Shown: positions 53,004 through 62,074, counted from the stretch's first letter. The stretch: 64,000 nt of DNA from KBS-83 sp963797895 (GCA_963797895.1 CAWCRD010000001.1:186001-250000), one strand, 5' to 3'. Numbers and translations: made by a program. Notes: a model not told the origin generated them from the sequence alone.

Positions 53004-55133
53004 ATGCAGCGCTTTCGCATGCTGTTCCTGATCATCTCTACCTTGCTTGTGCCGGCGCATCGCGCCCAGGCCCGCGATACAACCTGGGTCGAAGTGCGCA
53101 GTCCGCACTTCGTCGTCATGACCGACAGCAATGCGAAGCAGGCCGTGCATCTCGCCGATCAGTTCGAGCGCATGCGTGCCGTCCTGCACACCCTGTTTCC
53201 CAACGCCAGGGTCGACCCACCCGCACCCATCCTCGTCATCGCGCTCAAAGACCAGAAGGGATTCAGAGCTCTCGAGCCTGCCGACTATCTCGCCAAAGGC
53301 AAGCTGAACCTGGCCGGCTACTTCCTGCAAGGCCCGGAGAAAACTTACATCCTGCTACGGCTCGACGGCAAGCAGGAGCATCCCTTCGCCACCGTATATC
53401 ACGAGTACACCCACTTCGCCTTCAGCGGCGAACACGACTGGATGCCACTCTGGCTGAACGAGGGCATCGCCGAGTTCTTTCAGAACACGGATATTCACGA
53501 CAAGGACGTGGCCCTTGGCCAGGCCAACACCGATGACGTGCTCTATCTGCGTCAGAACCGCCTCATCCCTCTGCCCGTGCTCTTCACGGTGGATCACAAC
53601 TCGCCTTACTACCATGAGGAGAACAAGGGCTCCGTCTTTTATGCCGAGTCCTGGGCACTGGTTCACTACATCGAGATGGTTGATCAGCAGCAGCACCAGG
53701 ACCGCATCTCGGCCTACGCCCGCCTGCTCGTCCAGAAGCAGGACCCGGTCTCAGCCGCAACCGCCGCGTTCGGCGATCTCGGTAAACTGCAGCGCGAGCT
53801 GCAGATGTACATCCACGCGGAAAGCTTTCGCTACTTCCGCATGCCAAGCCCCAAAACTCCCGACATCGCCTCTTTCCAGATAACCACCGTATCGCCTGCG
53901 GATGCCGATGCGCGCCGCGCTGAGTTCCTCGCCTACAACGGCCGTACTGCAGAAGCTCACACTCTGCTCGACGCCGTCCTGAAAGAGGATCCGAACAATG
54001 CCGTCGCCTGTGAAACGTTCGGCTACATGGCCTTGCAGAAACAGGACGTGGAAGGCGCGCGCAAGTGGCTCACCCAGGCCGTCAAGCTCGACTCCAAAAG
54101 CTATCTCGCGAATTACTACTACGCCGCGATGGCCATGAACGAAGACGGACTCAAGGACGCGTCTACCGTGGAAGCCAGCCTTAAATCGGCCATCAAACTC
54201 AATCCAGCTTTCGCGCCTCCTTACGACCGGCTCGCCACGCTTTATCGCCTGCAGCGCGACCGTCTGGAAGAAGCCCACGTGCTCGAGCTGCAGGCCATGG
54301 AGCTCGAGCCGTCCAATGTCTATTACCGCATCAACACCGCCTACCTGCTCATCGAGCTCAAACGCGAAGACGATGCGCTCCGCGTTCTCGAGAAAGCCCG
54401 CAATTTCGCCAAAGAGCCCTCCCAGACCGCAATCATCGATGAAGCCATGCGCCGGGTGCAGGACAACAAAGACAGCCGCGACCCACAGGTGCAGGCGTTT
54501 CAGCAAAATCAGCTAATGCCTGTTGCAGAGCTTCCGCAGCACGCATCCGCAGCGGCAACCGCCGCAAAGCACCAGGTCCGCGGCCTGCTGCATGGCGTGC
54601 GCTGTGGCGCGCCCGCGGTACTCGAGCTCGAAGTGCAGGACACCGGCGGCAAGCCCGTCGCGTTCTATAGCAACAACTATTTCAAAATCGCATTCTCAGC
54701 TGTCAATGAGGCGCCGCAGGGTGACATGAGCCCCTGCAAGGATCTCGAAGGCAAACACGCTCTCGTCACCTACGCGGAAACCGGGGACAAGACAGCCGCC
54801 GGCGAAATCCTTTCCATCCAGCTCGGCGGTGCGGCTGGCGAGCACGTCCCTGCATCCTCCACCGCCACTAAGCACGAAGCCCGTGGTGTTCTCCGCGCGA
54901 TACACTGCGGTCCGCCCTCCGTACTGGAGTTGGAAGTCGATGGCGTCACGAAGAAAATCGCGCTCTATGCCAACGACTTCTACAAAGTGACTTTCATGAC
55001 GATGAACTACAAACCGGAAGGCGAAATCCACCCCTGCAGCGATCTCGAAGGCAAGCACGCCATCGTGCTGTACGCCGTGACCAACGACAAAACTGCCGCC
55101 GGCCAGATCCTCTCCGTAGCGCTCAGCCGCTGA
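53004..55133 (+). CDS. Secreted HEXXH/TPR protein with a duplicated C-terminal domain
   Basis: 709 residues with a signal peptide (RMLFLIISTLLVPAHRAQA). Residues 25-270 are a DUF1570/peptidase MA-like domain with HEYTH (133-137) and NEGIAEFF (152-159), the zinc ligands of a gluzincin-type fold. Helical TPR-like repeats follow (about 300-490: NGRTAEAHTLLDAVLKEDPN, LDSKSYLANYYYAAMAMNEDG, LELQAMELEPSNVYY). The C-terminus is two copies of one 85-residue unit (about 522-607 and 623-708), each with RC-G or HC-G, a N-x-F/Y-K-x segment, PC-x-DLEGK and DKTAAG-x-ILS. Function unknown; probably periplasmic or surface-bound. Confidence 0.8.
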   Translation: MQRFRMLFLIISTLLVPAHRAQARDTTWVEVRSPHFVVMTDSNAKQAVHLADQFERMRAVLHTLFPNARVDPPAPILVIALKDQKGFRALEPADYLAKGKLNLAGYFLQGPEKTYILLRLDGKQEHPFATVYHEYTHFAFSGEHDWMPLWLNEGIAEFFQNTDIHDKDVALGQANTDDVLYLRQNRLIPLPVLFTVDHNSPYYHEENKGSVFYAESWALVHYIEMVDQQQHQDRISAYARLLVQKQDPVSAATAAFGDLGKLQRELQMYIHAESFRYFRMPSPKTPDIASFQITTVSPADADARRAEFLAYNGRTAEAHTLLDAVLKEDPNNAVACETFGYMALQKQDVEGARKWLTQAVKLDSKSYLANYYYAAMAMNEDGLKDASTVEASLKSAIKLNPAFAPPYDRLATLYRLQRDRLEEAHVLELQAMELEPSNVYYRINTAYLLIELKREDDALRVLEKARNFAKEPSQTAIIDEAMRRVQDNKDSRDPQVQAFQQNQLMPVAELPQHASAAATAAKHQVRGLLHGVRCGAPAVLELEVQDTGGKPVAFYSNNYFKIAFSAVNEAPQGDMSPCKDLEGKHALVTYAETGDKTAAGEILSIQLGGAAGEHVPASSTATKHEARGVLRAIHCGPPSVLELEVDGVTKKIALYANDFYKVTFMTMNYKPEGEIHPCSDLEGKHAIVLYAVTNDKTAAGQILSVALSR

Positions 55134-55175
55134 TACATATCGGTGATGGAGAAACAGCTGTCACCCTGATCACCA

Positions 55176-55730
55176 TCAGTCCCGCGCGAAGCAGTCAAGC
55201 GCGTGATCGTTCACCATCCCCACCGCCTGCATCCACGCATACACAATCACCGGCCCCACAAACTTGAACCCGCGCTTCTTCAAGTCGGCGGAGATGGCCT
55301 CCGAAAGCGGCGTCTTCGCCAGCACGTGGCCTGTGCCCTGCACCGGCTTCCCGTCCACATGCGCCCACATCGACTTCGCGAAGCCGCCGTCCTTTTCCAT
55401 CGCGAGAAAGCTGCGCGCGCCCGCAATCGTCGCCTCGATCTTCGCGCGCGAGCGGATGATTCCCTCATCGTTCAGCAGCCGTTCGATCTCCTTCTCCTTA
55501 AAGCGCGCCACTTTTTCCGGATCGAAATTGCGAAAAGCCTTGCGGAAGGCATCGCGCTTGCGCAGGATGGTCAGCCAGGAGAGCCCCGCCTGAAAGCCTT
55601 CGAGCATCAGCATTTCCCACATCGCGCGTGAATCGCGTACCGGCACGCCCCACTCCTCATCGTGGTAAGCGCGCAGCAACGGATCGCTCTCCGCCCATTT
55701 GCAACGCTTTCGGTCACCTTCTTCTGTCAC
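55176..55730 (-). CDS. tag: DNA-3-methyladenine glycosylase I
   Basis: 184 residues (187 in E. coli Tag). It begins near-identically to the family: RCKWAESDPLLRAYHDEEWGVPVRD. The zinc-binding residues of this family are Cys10, His23, His176 and Cys180 (NDHALDC at the end). LFEMLMLEGFQAGLSW is seen as WEMLMLEGFQAGLSWLTIL and the IIRSRAKIEATIAGARSFL segment lines the base pocket. It removes 3-methyladenine from alkylated DNA. It starts at a GTG overlapping the stop of the VOC gene upstream, so the two are coupled. Confidence 0.95.
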   Translation of the reverse strand: MTEEGDRKRCKWAESDPLLRAYHDEEWGVPVRDSRAMWEMLMLEGFQAGLSWLTILRKRDAFRKAFRNFDPEKVARFKEKEIERLLNDEGIIRSRAKIEATIAGARSFLAMEKDGGFAKSMWAHVDGKPVQGTGHVLAKTPLSEAISADLKKRGFKFVGPVIVYAWMQAVGMVNDHALDCFARD

Positions 55731-56089
55731 ACCGGCTCCTGATACAGCCCGATCACATTCCCGCCCGGATCGCGAAAGCGCGCCGTAGTCTCCCCCGGAT
55801 CACCGCCGATTGGCTGCACAATCTCCCCGCCGTTCGCTTCGACTTTCTTCATCGCCTCCGCCACGCTGTCCACCATGATGTAGACCATCAGTCCTGGCGT
55901 CGTAGCCGGCCGACGCCCCAGCACGAACGCGCCGCTCACTTCGCCCGTCGTATCGTCGAACGCAATCGCTCCATCGCCTCGCGTGCGGATCGTCCACCCA
56001 AATGCCCGCTGATAAAAATCCGCTGAAGCCTGCACATTCCCCGTCGGCATTTCGATGTAGCAGATCTTCCCGTCTTTCGCTGTCGGCAT
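55727..56089 (-). CDS. VOC-family protein
   Basis: 120 residues from ATG 56089 (GGAG upstream); the frame is open to 56197 but that extension has no family character. A VOC module is clear: KICYIEMPTGNVQASADFYQRAFGW, then RGDGAIAFDDTTGEVSGAFVLGR, GLMVYIMVDSVAEAMKKVEANGGEIVQPIGG and ARFRDPGGNVIGLYQ. This resembles the glyoxalase-like proteins with an E at the end of the second module. Substrate unknown. It overlaps the tag start by four bases. Confidence 0.88.
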   Translation of the reverse strand: MPTAKDGKICYIEMPTGNVQASADFYQRAFGWTIRTRGDGAIAFDDTTGEVSGAFVLGRRPATTPGLMVYIMVDSVAEAMKKVEANGGEIVQPIGGDPGETTARFRDPGGNVIGLYQEPV

Positions 56090-56564
56090 CACCGTCTCCC
56101 AGTCCTCGGACAAGAGTGTAGCCGCCACGTCACCAATTCCGGGTGCCCATCCTGAGCCTGGCAAAGCTGGGATGCCGATAGGTTCAACTGACCCCATCTC
56201 GGCCGAAGCTGAAAAGCGCGCGCATGAAAGATCGCTTCCCGCAACGGAATCGATCCGTTACCGCAGCGAAGTCTTTCCTCGTGACGTGACCGGATATTCC
56301 ACTCGATTCGCTACTCTGGATATAGAGCGCATATACATAACGCGGCGGGCACGTCCCCAGAAGGTTTTTCGTGGCGTAAGTCCTTTAGAAAGACGAATGA
56401 AGCGATAAACCCATTTGAATGACGAATTTAGACTGCGGGAGAGCGCTTAAAGCCTAGACATCAAACAACTTCCTGGCCAGCCTCCGGTGACGGGAGGGGG
56501 AGGGGGTAGGCCGTAACGTTACGTCTCCATCCTTGCTACCATCGAGTCAAGGACAAGGAGACAC
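56090..56564. other. 475-bp gap upstream of hemQ
   Basis: No convincing gene. A 78-codon open frame starting near 56172 has neither a ribosome site nor protein-like composition. The 3' part has a hairpin (CCTCC with GGAGG, 56481-56497), a G-rich run (GGGAGGGGGAGGGGG at 56492-56506) and a 12-bp palindrome CGTAACGTTACG (56512-56523) 41 bp before the hemQ start. These could regulate hemQ, but no matched promoter boxes were recognised. The hemQ ribosome site is AAGGAG at 56554-56559. Confidence 0.35.
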
Positions 56565-57353
56565 ATGGCAGAGACAGAGACCCTCGCCGCACCGGCAGAA
56601 GCCACCAAACCCGAAGGGCAGCCGGCAACGAAGCCCGAGGGGGCAAGCAAATCAGACAAACCCATCAAGCGTCAGATGGTCGGCTTCAGCTTCTTCAAGG
56701 TGATGCCCGAATGGCGTCGCCTGCCCCACGTGGAGCGCGCCGAGCACAAGCGCCTCTTCGCCGAAGTGCTCGCCCGCTGGAACCAGCCCGGCCGCCTGCT
56801 CTCGCTCACCTACTCCACCGTCGGTCTCCGTCCGGATTGCGACATGGCCCTGTGGCGCATCTGCTACTCGGTCGACGACCTTAGCGAGATGATGGCCGAG
56901 CTCCTCGCCACACCCCTGGGTGGCTATCTGGAACTCGCGAACAACTACATCGCGATGACCAAACGCTCGCAATACCTGATCGGCCACGAGCATGAAGGCC
57001 AGCACGACTCCCGGGGCGCCATCCGTCCCGGCGGCCAGAAGTACATCTTCATCTATCCCTTTTGGAAAACGCGCGCCTGGTATCTGCTGCCTGCCCAGGA
57101 ACGTCAGCGCCTGATGAATGAGCACATCCGTATTGGCCATCTCTATCCGCGGGTCAAGCTCAACACCACCTACTCATTCGGCATTGATGATCAGGAGTTC
57201 GTCGTCGCCTTCGAGAGCAATTTCCCCGAAGACTTCCTCGACCTGGTGCAGCAGCTCCGCGAAACCGAGATCAGCGCTTACACCCTCAAAGACACGCCTA
57301 TCTACACCTGCATCCGCATGACGCCGGAAGCCATGCTCGACCGCCTCGGCTGA
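56565..57353 (+). CDS. hemQ: Chlorite-dismutase-family coproheme decarboxylase (HemQ/ChdC)
   Basis: 262 residues, starting with a disordered Ala/Pro/Lys stretch of about 35. The chlorite-dismutase fold follows: MVGFSFFKVMPEWRRLP, LLSLTYSTVGLRPDCDMALWRIC, then KYIFIYPFWKTRAWYLLP and MNEHIRIGHLYPRVKLNTTYSFGIDDQEFVVAFES. His187 aligns with the proximal haem His of HemQ and the IYPF tyrosine region is present; the Arg of true chlorite dismutases is not evident. It converts coproheme to haem b by two oxidative decarboxylations. The haem genes at 58-62 kb support this. nth follows after 5 bp. Confidence 0.9.
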   Translation: MAETETLAAPAEATKPEGQPATKPEGASKSDKPIKRQMVGFSFFKVMPEWRRLPHVERAEHKRLFAEVLARWNQPGRLLSLTYSTVGLRPDCDMALWRICYSVDDLSEMMAELLATPLGGYLELANNYIAMTKRSQYLIGHEHEGQHDSRGAIRPGGQKYIFIYPFWKTRAWYLLPAQERQRLMNEHIRIGHLYPRVKLNTTYSFGIDDQEFVVAFESNFPEDFLDLVQQLRETEISAYTLKDTPIYTCIRMTPEAMLDRLG

Positions 57354-57358
57354 TTACG

Positions 57359-58084
57359 ATGTCTACAGCGAGCAAGCCCACAGCGAAGAAGCGTCCGGCA
57401 AAGGCGGTGGCGAAGAAGCAGGTCAAGCCACACCTGAAGACCTCGCCCGAGCGCATCGCGAAGATCATCGCCGGCCTGCAGAAGGCTTATCCCGGCGCGA
57501 CCTGCGCGCTCCTGCACCGCAACGCCTGGGAGCTGCTGGTCGCCACCATCCTCTCCGCGCAGTGCACGGACGCGCGCGTCAACATGGTGACGCCGGAGCT
57601 CTTCCGCCGCTTCCCCACCCCGGCCGCCATGACGAAAGCCTCGCTAGCGGAGCTCGAAGACCTCATTCGCACCACCGGCTTCTTCCGCAACAAGGCGAAA
57701 TCAATCTCCGGCGCAGCAAAGGGAGTGGTCGAGCGCTTCGGCGGCAAGGTCCCGAAGACGATGGATGAGCTGCTCACGCTGCCCGGCGTGGCCCGTAAGA
57801 CGGGCAACGTCGTGCTGGGGGTGGCCTACCAAATCGCAGAAGGCATTGTAATCGACACCCACGTGCTCCGCCTCACGCGACGCCTTGAGCTCACGCTCAA
57901 CACGGAGCCAAAAAAAGTCGAGCAGGATTTAGTAAAGATCATCCCGGAAGATCACTGGATCGACTTCAGCCACGAGCTGATCCTGCACGGCCGCGCCATC
58001 TGCATCGCCCGCAAGCCCCGTTGCGCCGATTGCGTGATTGAGAAAGAGTGCGACTCGAACGATAAGACTTGGTCGAGCCACTAG
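57359..58084 (+). CDS. nth: Endonuclease III
   Basis: 241 residues, with a Lys-rich N-terminal extension of about 25. The helix-hairpin-helix LPGVARKTGNVVL contains the catalytic Lys147, and the catalytic Asp166 is in VIDTHVLR. The C-terminal 4Fe-4S cluster loop has the C-x6-C-x2-C-x5-C pattern (CIARKPRCADC through EKEC). It is a glycosylase/AP lyase for oxidised pyrimidines. It is transcribed with hemQ and converges on hemD with a 4-bp overlap. Confidence 0.96.
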   Translation: MSTASKPTAKKRPAKAVAKKQVKPHLKTSPERIAKIIAGLQKAYPGATCALLHRNAWELLVATILSAQCTDARVNMVTPELFRRFPTPAAMTKASLAELEDLIRTTGFFRNKAKSISGAAKGVVERFGGKVPKTMDELLTLPGVARKTGNVVLGVAYQIAEGIVIDTHVLRLTRRLELTLNTEPKKVEQDLVKIIPEDHWIDFSHELILHGRAICIARKPRCADCVIEKECDSNDKTWSSH

Positions 58085-58860
58085 CTCGCAAGCGAGCGAA
58101 CGCAAGCACGGACCAAACCATCCAGCGAAGCGGTCTCTGCCTCAGCAGCAACAATTAGCCCAGCATCGCGCAAAGCAAGCGAAGTCACCGGCCCGATCGA
58201 CACACACGCCACCTGCTGCGGAAGCACGAGCCCAGCTTCCCGCAGCACATCCAGCAGATGCATCACTGTCGATCCGCTAGTGAACACAACAGCATCGGGT
58301 AAGTGCCTCGGCTCGAATACCGCGCGCGCGCGCTCCACTGCATGCGCGGGAATCACTGTGCGGTAGGCATCGACGATCGTAACCGAAGCTCCGGCAGCGG
58401 CAAGCGTATCGGGTACCACATCGCGCGCCACAGCCGCGCGTACCAACAACACACGCTGTCCATGCACACGATCCGCCATAGCCACGGCCAGAGCCTCGTC
58501 AACCGCACGCTCCGGCACAATCTCAACCGCAAGTCTCAAGTCGCGAACCGCGTCCGCAGTCGACGGCCCGATAGCCGCGCAGCGCAGATGCTTGAGGGCT
58601 GCCGATTTGAGCCCCATCTCAGTGAGGCGCTCGCCGATCACACCCACGGCATTGGCGCTGGTGACGACAAGCCAATCGAAATCGGATGCGCGCCCCAAAG
58701 CATCGTCGAGCGGCGCAAACGAATCCGGTGGAGCAATCTCTATCGTTGGTAGCAGCAGCACCTCAGCGCCCTGCTGCTCCAGCCGCTCGCGCAATCCGCC
58801 ACTCTGCCGCGCCGCCCGTGTGATTACGATGCGCCGCCCGGTCAGCGGACCAGTACTCAT
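58081..58860 (-). CDS. hemD: Uroporphyrinogen-III synthase
   Basis: 259 residues. It is weakly conserved, as usual for HemD, but has the expected two-lobe pattern: RRIVITRAARQSGGLRERLEQQGAEVLLLPTIEIAPPD, DWLVVTSANAVGVIGERL, CAAIGPSTADAVRDL, VLLVRAAVARDVVPDTLAAAG, and DAVVFTSGSTVMHLLDVL followed by CVSIGPVTSLALRDAGL. It cyclises hydroxymethylbilane to uroporphyrinogen III. The start overlaps the hemC stop by four bases in the hemA-hemC-hemD order, so it is coupled to its substrate-forming enzyme. Confidence 0.9.
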   Translation of the reverse strand: MSTGPLTGRRIVITRAARQSGGLRERLEQQGAEVLLLPTIEIAPPDSFAPLDDALGRASDFDWLVVTSANAVGVIGERLTEMGLKSAALKHLRCAAIGPSTADAVRDLRLAVEIVPERAVDEALAVAMADRVHGQRVLLVRAAVARDVVPDTLAAAGASVTIVDAYRTVIPAHAVERARAVFEPRHLPDAVVFTSGSTVMHLLDVLREAGLVLPQQVACVSIGPVTSLALRDAGLIVAAEAETASLDGLVRACVRSLAS

Positions 58861-59765
58861 GCGGCCGGACCCTGCTGCGCCAGCAGCTGCAGCGCACCTT
58901 GGCGGAGCAGCGAATCGGCCAACGCCGCGCCTAACGTCTGCGCATCCGTCCCGCGCTCCTCAGCGCGCAGCACCGTCGCGCCATCCGGAGATGAAACACA
59001 GCCGCAAATACGAAACTGCTTTCCGTCACGACGGCAGTAAGCGCCGATCGGCACTTGGCATCCGCCGCCGAGCGCAGCCAGCGCTACGCGCTCCGCCGTC
59101 ACGGCAAAGCGCGACTCCGCATGGTCGAGGCTTGTCAACACGGAACGCGTACGCTGATCGGCCGCGCGACACTCGATCGCCAAAGCACCCTGCCCAGGCG
59201 CCGGGCAGAGCACGTCTTCAGGGAACCGCTCCCGAACCCACTCCGTGCGCCCAAGCCGATCGAGTCCAGCCGCGGCCAGCACCGCGGCATCCACCTCGCC
59301 CTCGCTGAGCTTGCGCAGCCGCGTATCCACATTGCCGCGAAGTTCTACATACTCCGCCCCCGGCCACCGTGCGCGAAGCTGCGATTGCCGCCGCAAACTG
59401 CTGGTTCCGACCCGCGCGCCGGCTGGCAGCTCATTCATGCTCGCGTATCGAACAGATACAAACACATCCCGCGGATCGACACGTTCTGTCACCGCGGCAA
59501 TGACAAATCGAGCATCGATCTCCGTCGGTAGATCCTTGAGACTGTGCACTGCCAGATCAATCGCACCGTCTGCCAGCGCTTCTTCGATCTCTTTGGTGAA
59601 CATGCCCTTCGACCCGACGCGAGCAAAGGGCACGCCCTGCAAACGGTCTCCGGTTGTGGTGATAGTGCGGATCTGGACTTCATGCGCCTGTGCGCGCAGC
59701 AGGCCGGCAACGTGGTGTGCCTGCCAGAGCGCAAGCTGCGAGCCGCGCGAGCCAATGCGGATCAA
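58857..59765 (-). CDS. hemC: Porphobilinogen deaminase (hydroxymethylbilane synthase)
   Basis: 302 residues. It begins MIRIGSRGSQLALWQA, with TTTGDR, GSKGMFTKEIEEAL, catalytic Asp78 in HSLKDLPTE, TSSLRRQSQL and RGNVDTRLRKL. The dipyrromethane cofactor is attached to Cys236 (LGGGCQVPIGAY). It polymerises four porphobilinogens into hydroxymethylbilane. The start is a TTG that overlaps the hemA stop (TTGA), so translation depends on the upstream gene. Confidence 0.96.
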   Translation of the reverse strand: MIRIGSRGSQLALWQAHHVAGLLRAQAHEVQIRTITTTGDRLQGVPFARVGSKGMFTKEIEEALADGAIDLAVHSLKDLPTEIDARFVIAAVTERVDPRDVFVSVRYASMNELPAGARVGTSSLRRQSQLRARWPGAEYVELRGNVDTRLRKLSEGEVDAAVLAAAGLDRLGRTEWVRERFPEDVLCPAPGQGALAIECRAADQRTRSVLTSLDHAESRFAVTAERVALAALGGGCQVPIGAYCRRDGKQFRICGCVSSPDGATVLRAEERGTDAQTLGAALADSLLRQGALQLLAQQGPAA

Positions 59766-61168
59766 CGCCGGGCTGCCTCAAGCGATGAACTGCTCTGCAC
59801 CGGCTCTTCCGGCTGTGGCGAAACAGCAGTTCCCTCGAGTTCGCTTCGCTCCGGTTGGGATGACGAAGAGCTGGTTGACCGCTGTGCTGTGGATGACGAG
59901 TCGGCAACGGCGTCCTGCGAGGACAGTCCAAATATCTGTTGCACCGCCTCCGCCACCGTCAGGTCGCCGTTGCGCGCTGCCGTTTTCATCGCCTGCAGCG
60001 GCTGGTGCAGCACCTTATTGATCAGCCCGCGCGTCAACGCCTCTACCGCGCTGCGCTGCTCTGCCGAGAGCGATTGCAGCTTGCCCTGCATGCGGCGTAA
60101 CTCCGCCTGCCGAAGCTCTTCCATCGTCTGCTGCAGCGACACAATGGCAGGCACCGCGCTCAGCGTCTGCTGCCCGGTGGCGAAGCGTTCTACCTCCGCC
60201 TGCACGATCGCCTCCGCCTGCATCGCTTCCTTGCTACGCTCGCTCATGTGCGAGGCAGCGACGGACTGCAGATCGTCGATATCGTAGACGAATGCCCCTT
60301 CGAGGCGATTTACGTCCGGCGCCACGTCGCGCGGCACCGCAATGTCGATGTAGAACATCGGCCGGTGACGCCGCCTTTGCAGGAACTGCTGCGCATGCTG
60401 GCGGCGGAAGATCGGCTGTGCCGCGCCTGTCGATGTGACCAGGATGTCGGCTTGGTCCGCGACCGCGTGCAGATCCTCAAATCGAACCGCGCGCCCGTTG
60501 AAAGTCCGCGCTAGATGCACCGCGCGATCGAACGTCCTGTTCGCAATCAGCATCGAGTGGGCGCCCTGCTGGATCAGGTGCCGTGCCGCCAGTTCGCTCA
60601 TTTTGCCCGCGCCCACCAGCAGCACGGTCTTGCCGTCGAGCGAGCCGAAGATCTTCTTCGCCAGGTCAACCGCCACCGACGCGATCGAGACTGATGCGCT
60701 GCCGATCTGCGTCTCGGTCCGCACGCGTTTGGCCACCGTGAAAGTCGTCTGCAGCAGCCGCTCCAGCGAACTCTGCACCGCGCCCACCGAGCGCGCCGCC
60801 GTGTAGGCCTCTTTCACCTGCCCCAGAATCTGCGGTTCACCAAGCACCATCGAGTCCAGGCTTGCGGCCACGCGGAAGAGGTGCCGCACCGCGTCCGAGC
60901 CTTCGTACTCATACAGGTGAGGCCGCAGCACATCCGCGGGCAAGGCGAAATAGCGATGCAGGAAGTCAATGACGTCCGGCGCATCCTGCTCGTAGCTCGT
61001 CAACAACTCGACCCGATTGCAGGTCGAAAGAATCATTCCTTCGATCACGCCCGGCGTGCCCACCAGCGCCAGCGTGGCTCGGCCGAGCGACTCCGGCGCA
61101 ATCGCCAGCCGCTCGCGTAGCTCAATCGGCGCGGTGCGATGATTCACTCCCAGCAGACGGATGCTCAT
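59762..61168 (-). CDS. hemA: Glutamyl-tRNA reductase
   Basis: 468 residues. It begins LLGVNHRTAPIELRERLAI and has the catalytic Cys50 in MILSTCNRVELL, then VASSLDSMVLGEPQILGQVK, and the NADPH-binding VLLVGAGKMSELAARHL. It reduces glutamyl-tRNA to glutamate-1-semialdehyde, the first step of C5 tetrapyrrole synthesis. The last 55 residues are a Ser/Glu/Pro-rich tail that is absent from most HemA proteins. The ATG overlaps the stop of the CcsA/HemX-like gene by four bases. hemA, hemC and hemD are consecutive. Confidence 0.96.
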   Translation of the reverse strand: MSIRLLGVNHRTAPIELRERLAIAPESLGRATLALVGTPGVIEGMILSTCNRVELLTSYEQDAPDVIDFLHRYFALPADVLRPHLYEYEGSDAVRHLFRVAASLDSMVLGEPQILGQVKEAYTAARSVGAVQSSLERLLQTTFTVAKRVRTETQIGSASVSIASVAVDLAKKIFGSLDGKTVLLVGAGKMSELAARHLIQQGAHSMLIANRTFDRAVHLARTFNGRAVRFEDLHAVADQADILVTSTGAAQPIFRRQHAQQFLQRRRHRPMFYIDIAVPRDVAPDVNRLEGAFVYDIDDLQSVAASHMSERSKEAMQAEAIVQAEVERFATGQQTLSAVPAIVSLQQTMEELRQAELRRMQGKLQSLSAEQRSAVEALTRGLINKVLHQPLQAMKTAARNGDLTVAEAVQQIFGLSSQDAVADSSSTAQRSTSSSSSQPERSELEGTAVSPQPEEPVQSSSSLEAARR

Positions 61169-61983
61169 GGCACTGGGAACCTATGCACCGAGCTGAAGGT
61201 GTTCGCCGCCCAGACACTGAGCACGACGAGGAAAACGACGCTCGAAAGATAAATGGCCCGCCGGCCGCGCAGCCCGGTGCTGCGGCGCACCAGCAGCATC
61301 AGCACGTACAGCCCCCACATGCCGAACGACAGCAGCACCTTGGGATCGAGAAAGTACGCGGCGCCCACGCTCTGCTGGGCAATCAGCGAGCCCGCCAACA
61401 GCCCCAGCGTCATGCACGGGAAGCCGATCAGCAGGCTTAGGTAGGCGATGCGGTCCATCGTCTCCAGCGGCGGCAGCCACGCTAGAAAGCCGATACCCTC
61501 CTTACTCTTAAGCCGTCGCTCCTGCACCAGGTACAGCACGCTCGCAATCAGGCTGAACAACAGCGCGGTATACGCGGCAAGCAGCGCACTGATGTGCACC
61601 ACCAGCCATCCGGAGCGCATCTCGGGAGTCACGAAAGAGCGGCCGTTCGCGCCCAGGGCGGGCGCCAGCATGATGACCAGCGCCAGCGGCAGCGCGATGA
61701 TGCCGAAAGCACCCGCGCGATACACCGCATAAACCAGCAGGTACGCGGCCACAATCAACAGCGCGAGTGTTGCCTGCACCTCCACCCAGCCCAGTGGCAC
61801 CAGATGATGCGCGGCCACCATCAACTCCACAACCGCGACCAGATGGAAGAAGAAGCCCGCCACCGCCGCCGGCAAGGACACTCGTTGCCATCGCGGCTGC
61901 CCGTACAGCACGGCGGGAAACGCCGTGACGCCGGCAACAGCGTAGAAGACTACAGCGACTCGCAACCAGAGCAGGGACATCAT
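61165..61983 (-). CDS. CcsA/HemX-like cytochrome c assembly or haem-related membrane protein
   Basis: 272 residues with eight apparent membrane helices (VAVVFYAVAGVTAFPAVLY, VAGFFFHLVAVVELMVAAHH, LALLIVAAYLLVYAVY, IIALPLALVIMLAPALG, SGWLVVHISALLAAYTALLFSLIASVLYL, IAYLSLLIGFPCMTLGLLAG and two at the C-terminus). The VVHISALLAAYTALLFSLIASVLYLVQERRLKSK block is that of the CcmC/CcsA/HemX family. The canonical WWD haem motif is not obvious. Its position just before hemA, like Bacillus hemX, favours a HemX-type role in controlling glutamyl-tRNA reductase; a role in cytochrome c assembly remains possible. Confidence 0.8.
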   Translation of the reverse strand: MMSLLWLRVAVVFYAVAGVTAFPAVLYGQPRWQRVSLPAAVAGFFFHLVAVVELMVAAHHLVPLGWVEVQATLALLIVAAYLLVYAVYRAGAFGIIALPLALVIMLAPALGANGRSFVTPEMRSGWLVVHISALLAAYTALLFSLIASVLYLVQERRLKSKEGIGFLAWLPPLETMDRIAYLSLLIGFPCMTLGLLAGSLIAQQSVGAAYFLDPKVLLSFGMWGLYVLMLLVRRSTGLRGRRAIYLSSVVFLVVLSVWAANTFSSVHRFPVP

Positions 61984-62074
61984 GGGAAAGGACCTTTTAG
62001 TATACCGGCGCCTCCACGCAGGATGGCAGGCCGAGGGGCCGCTGCTCTTCAGGATCCAGACAGAGTCGAAAGGC

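Noticed and set aside
56138..56178. GGGTGCCCATCC ... GCTGGGATGCC, resembling a degenerate acidobacterial intergenic repeat
   Set aside because: The arms pair poorly and I cannot show another copy in this window.
56172..56408. 78-codon open frame upstream of hemQ
   Set aside because: No ribosome site, no hydrophobic or motif structure, and composition like non-coding DNA.
56492..56506. G-rich run as a G-quadruplex
   Set aside because: Only three clear tracts of three or more G are present, so a four-tract quadruplex is not supported.
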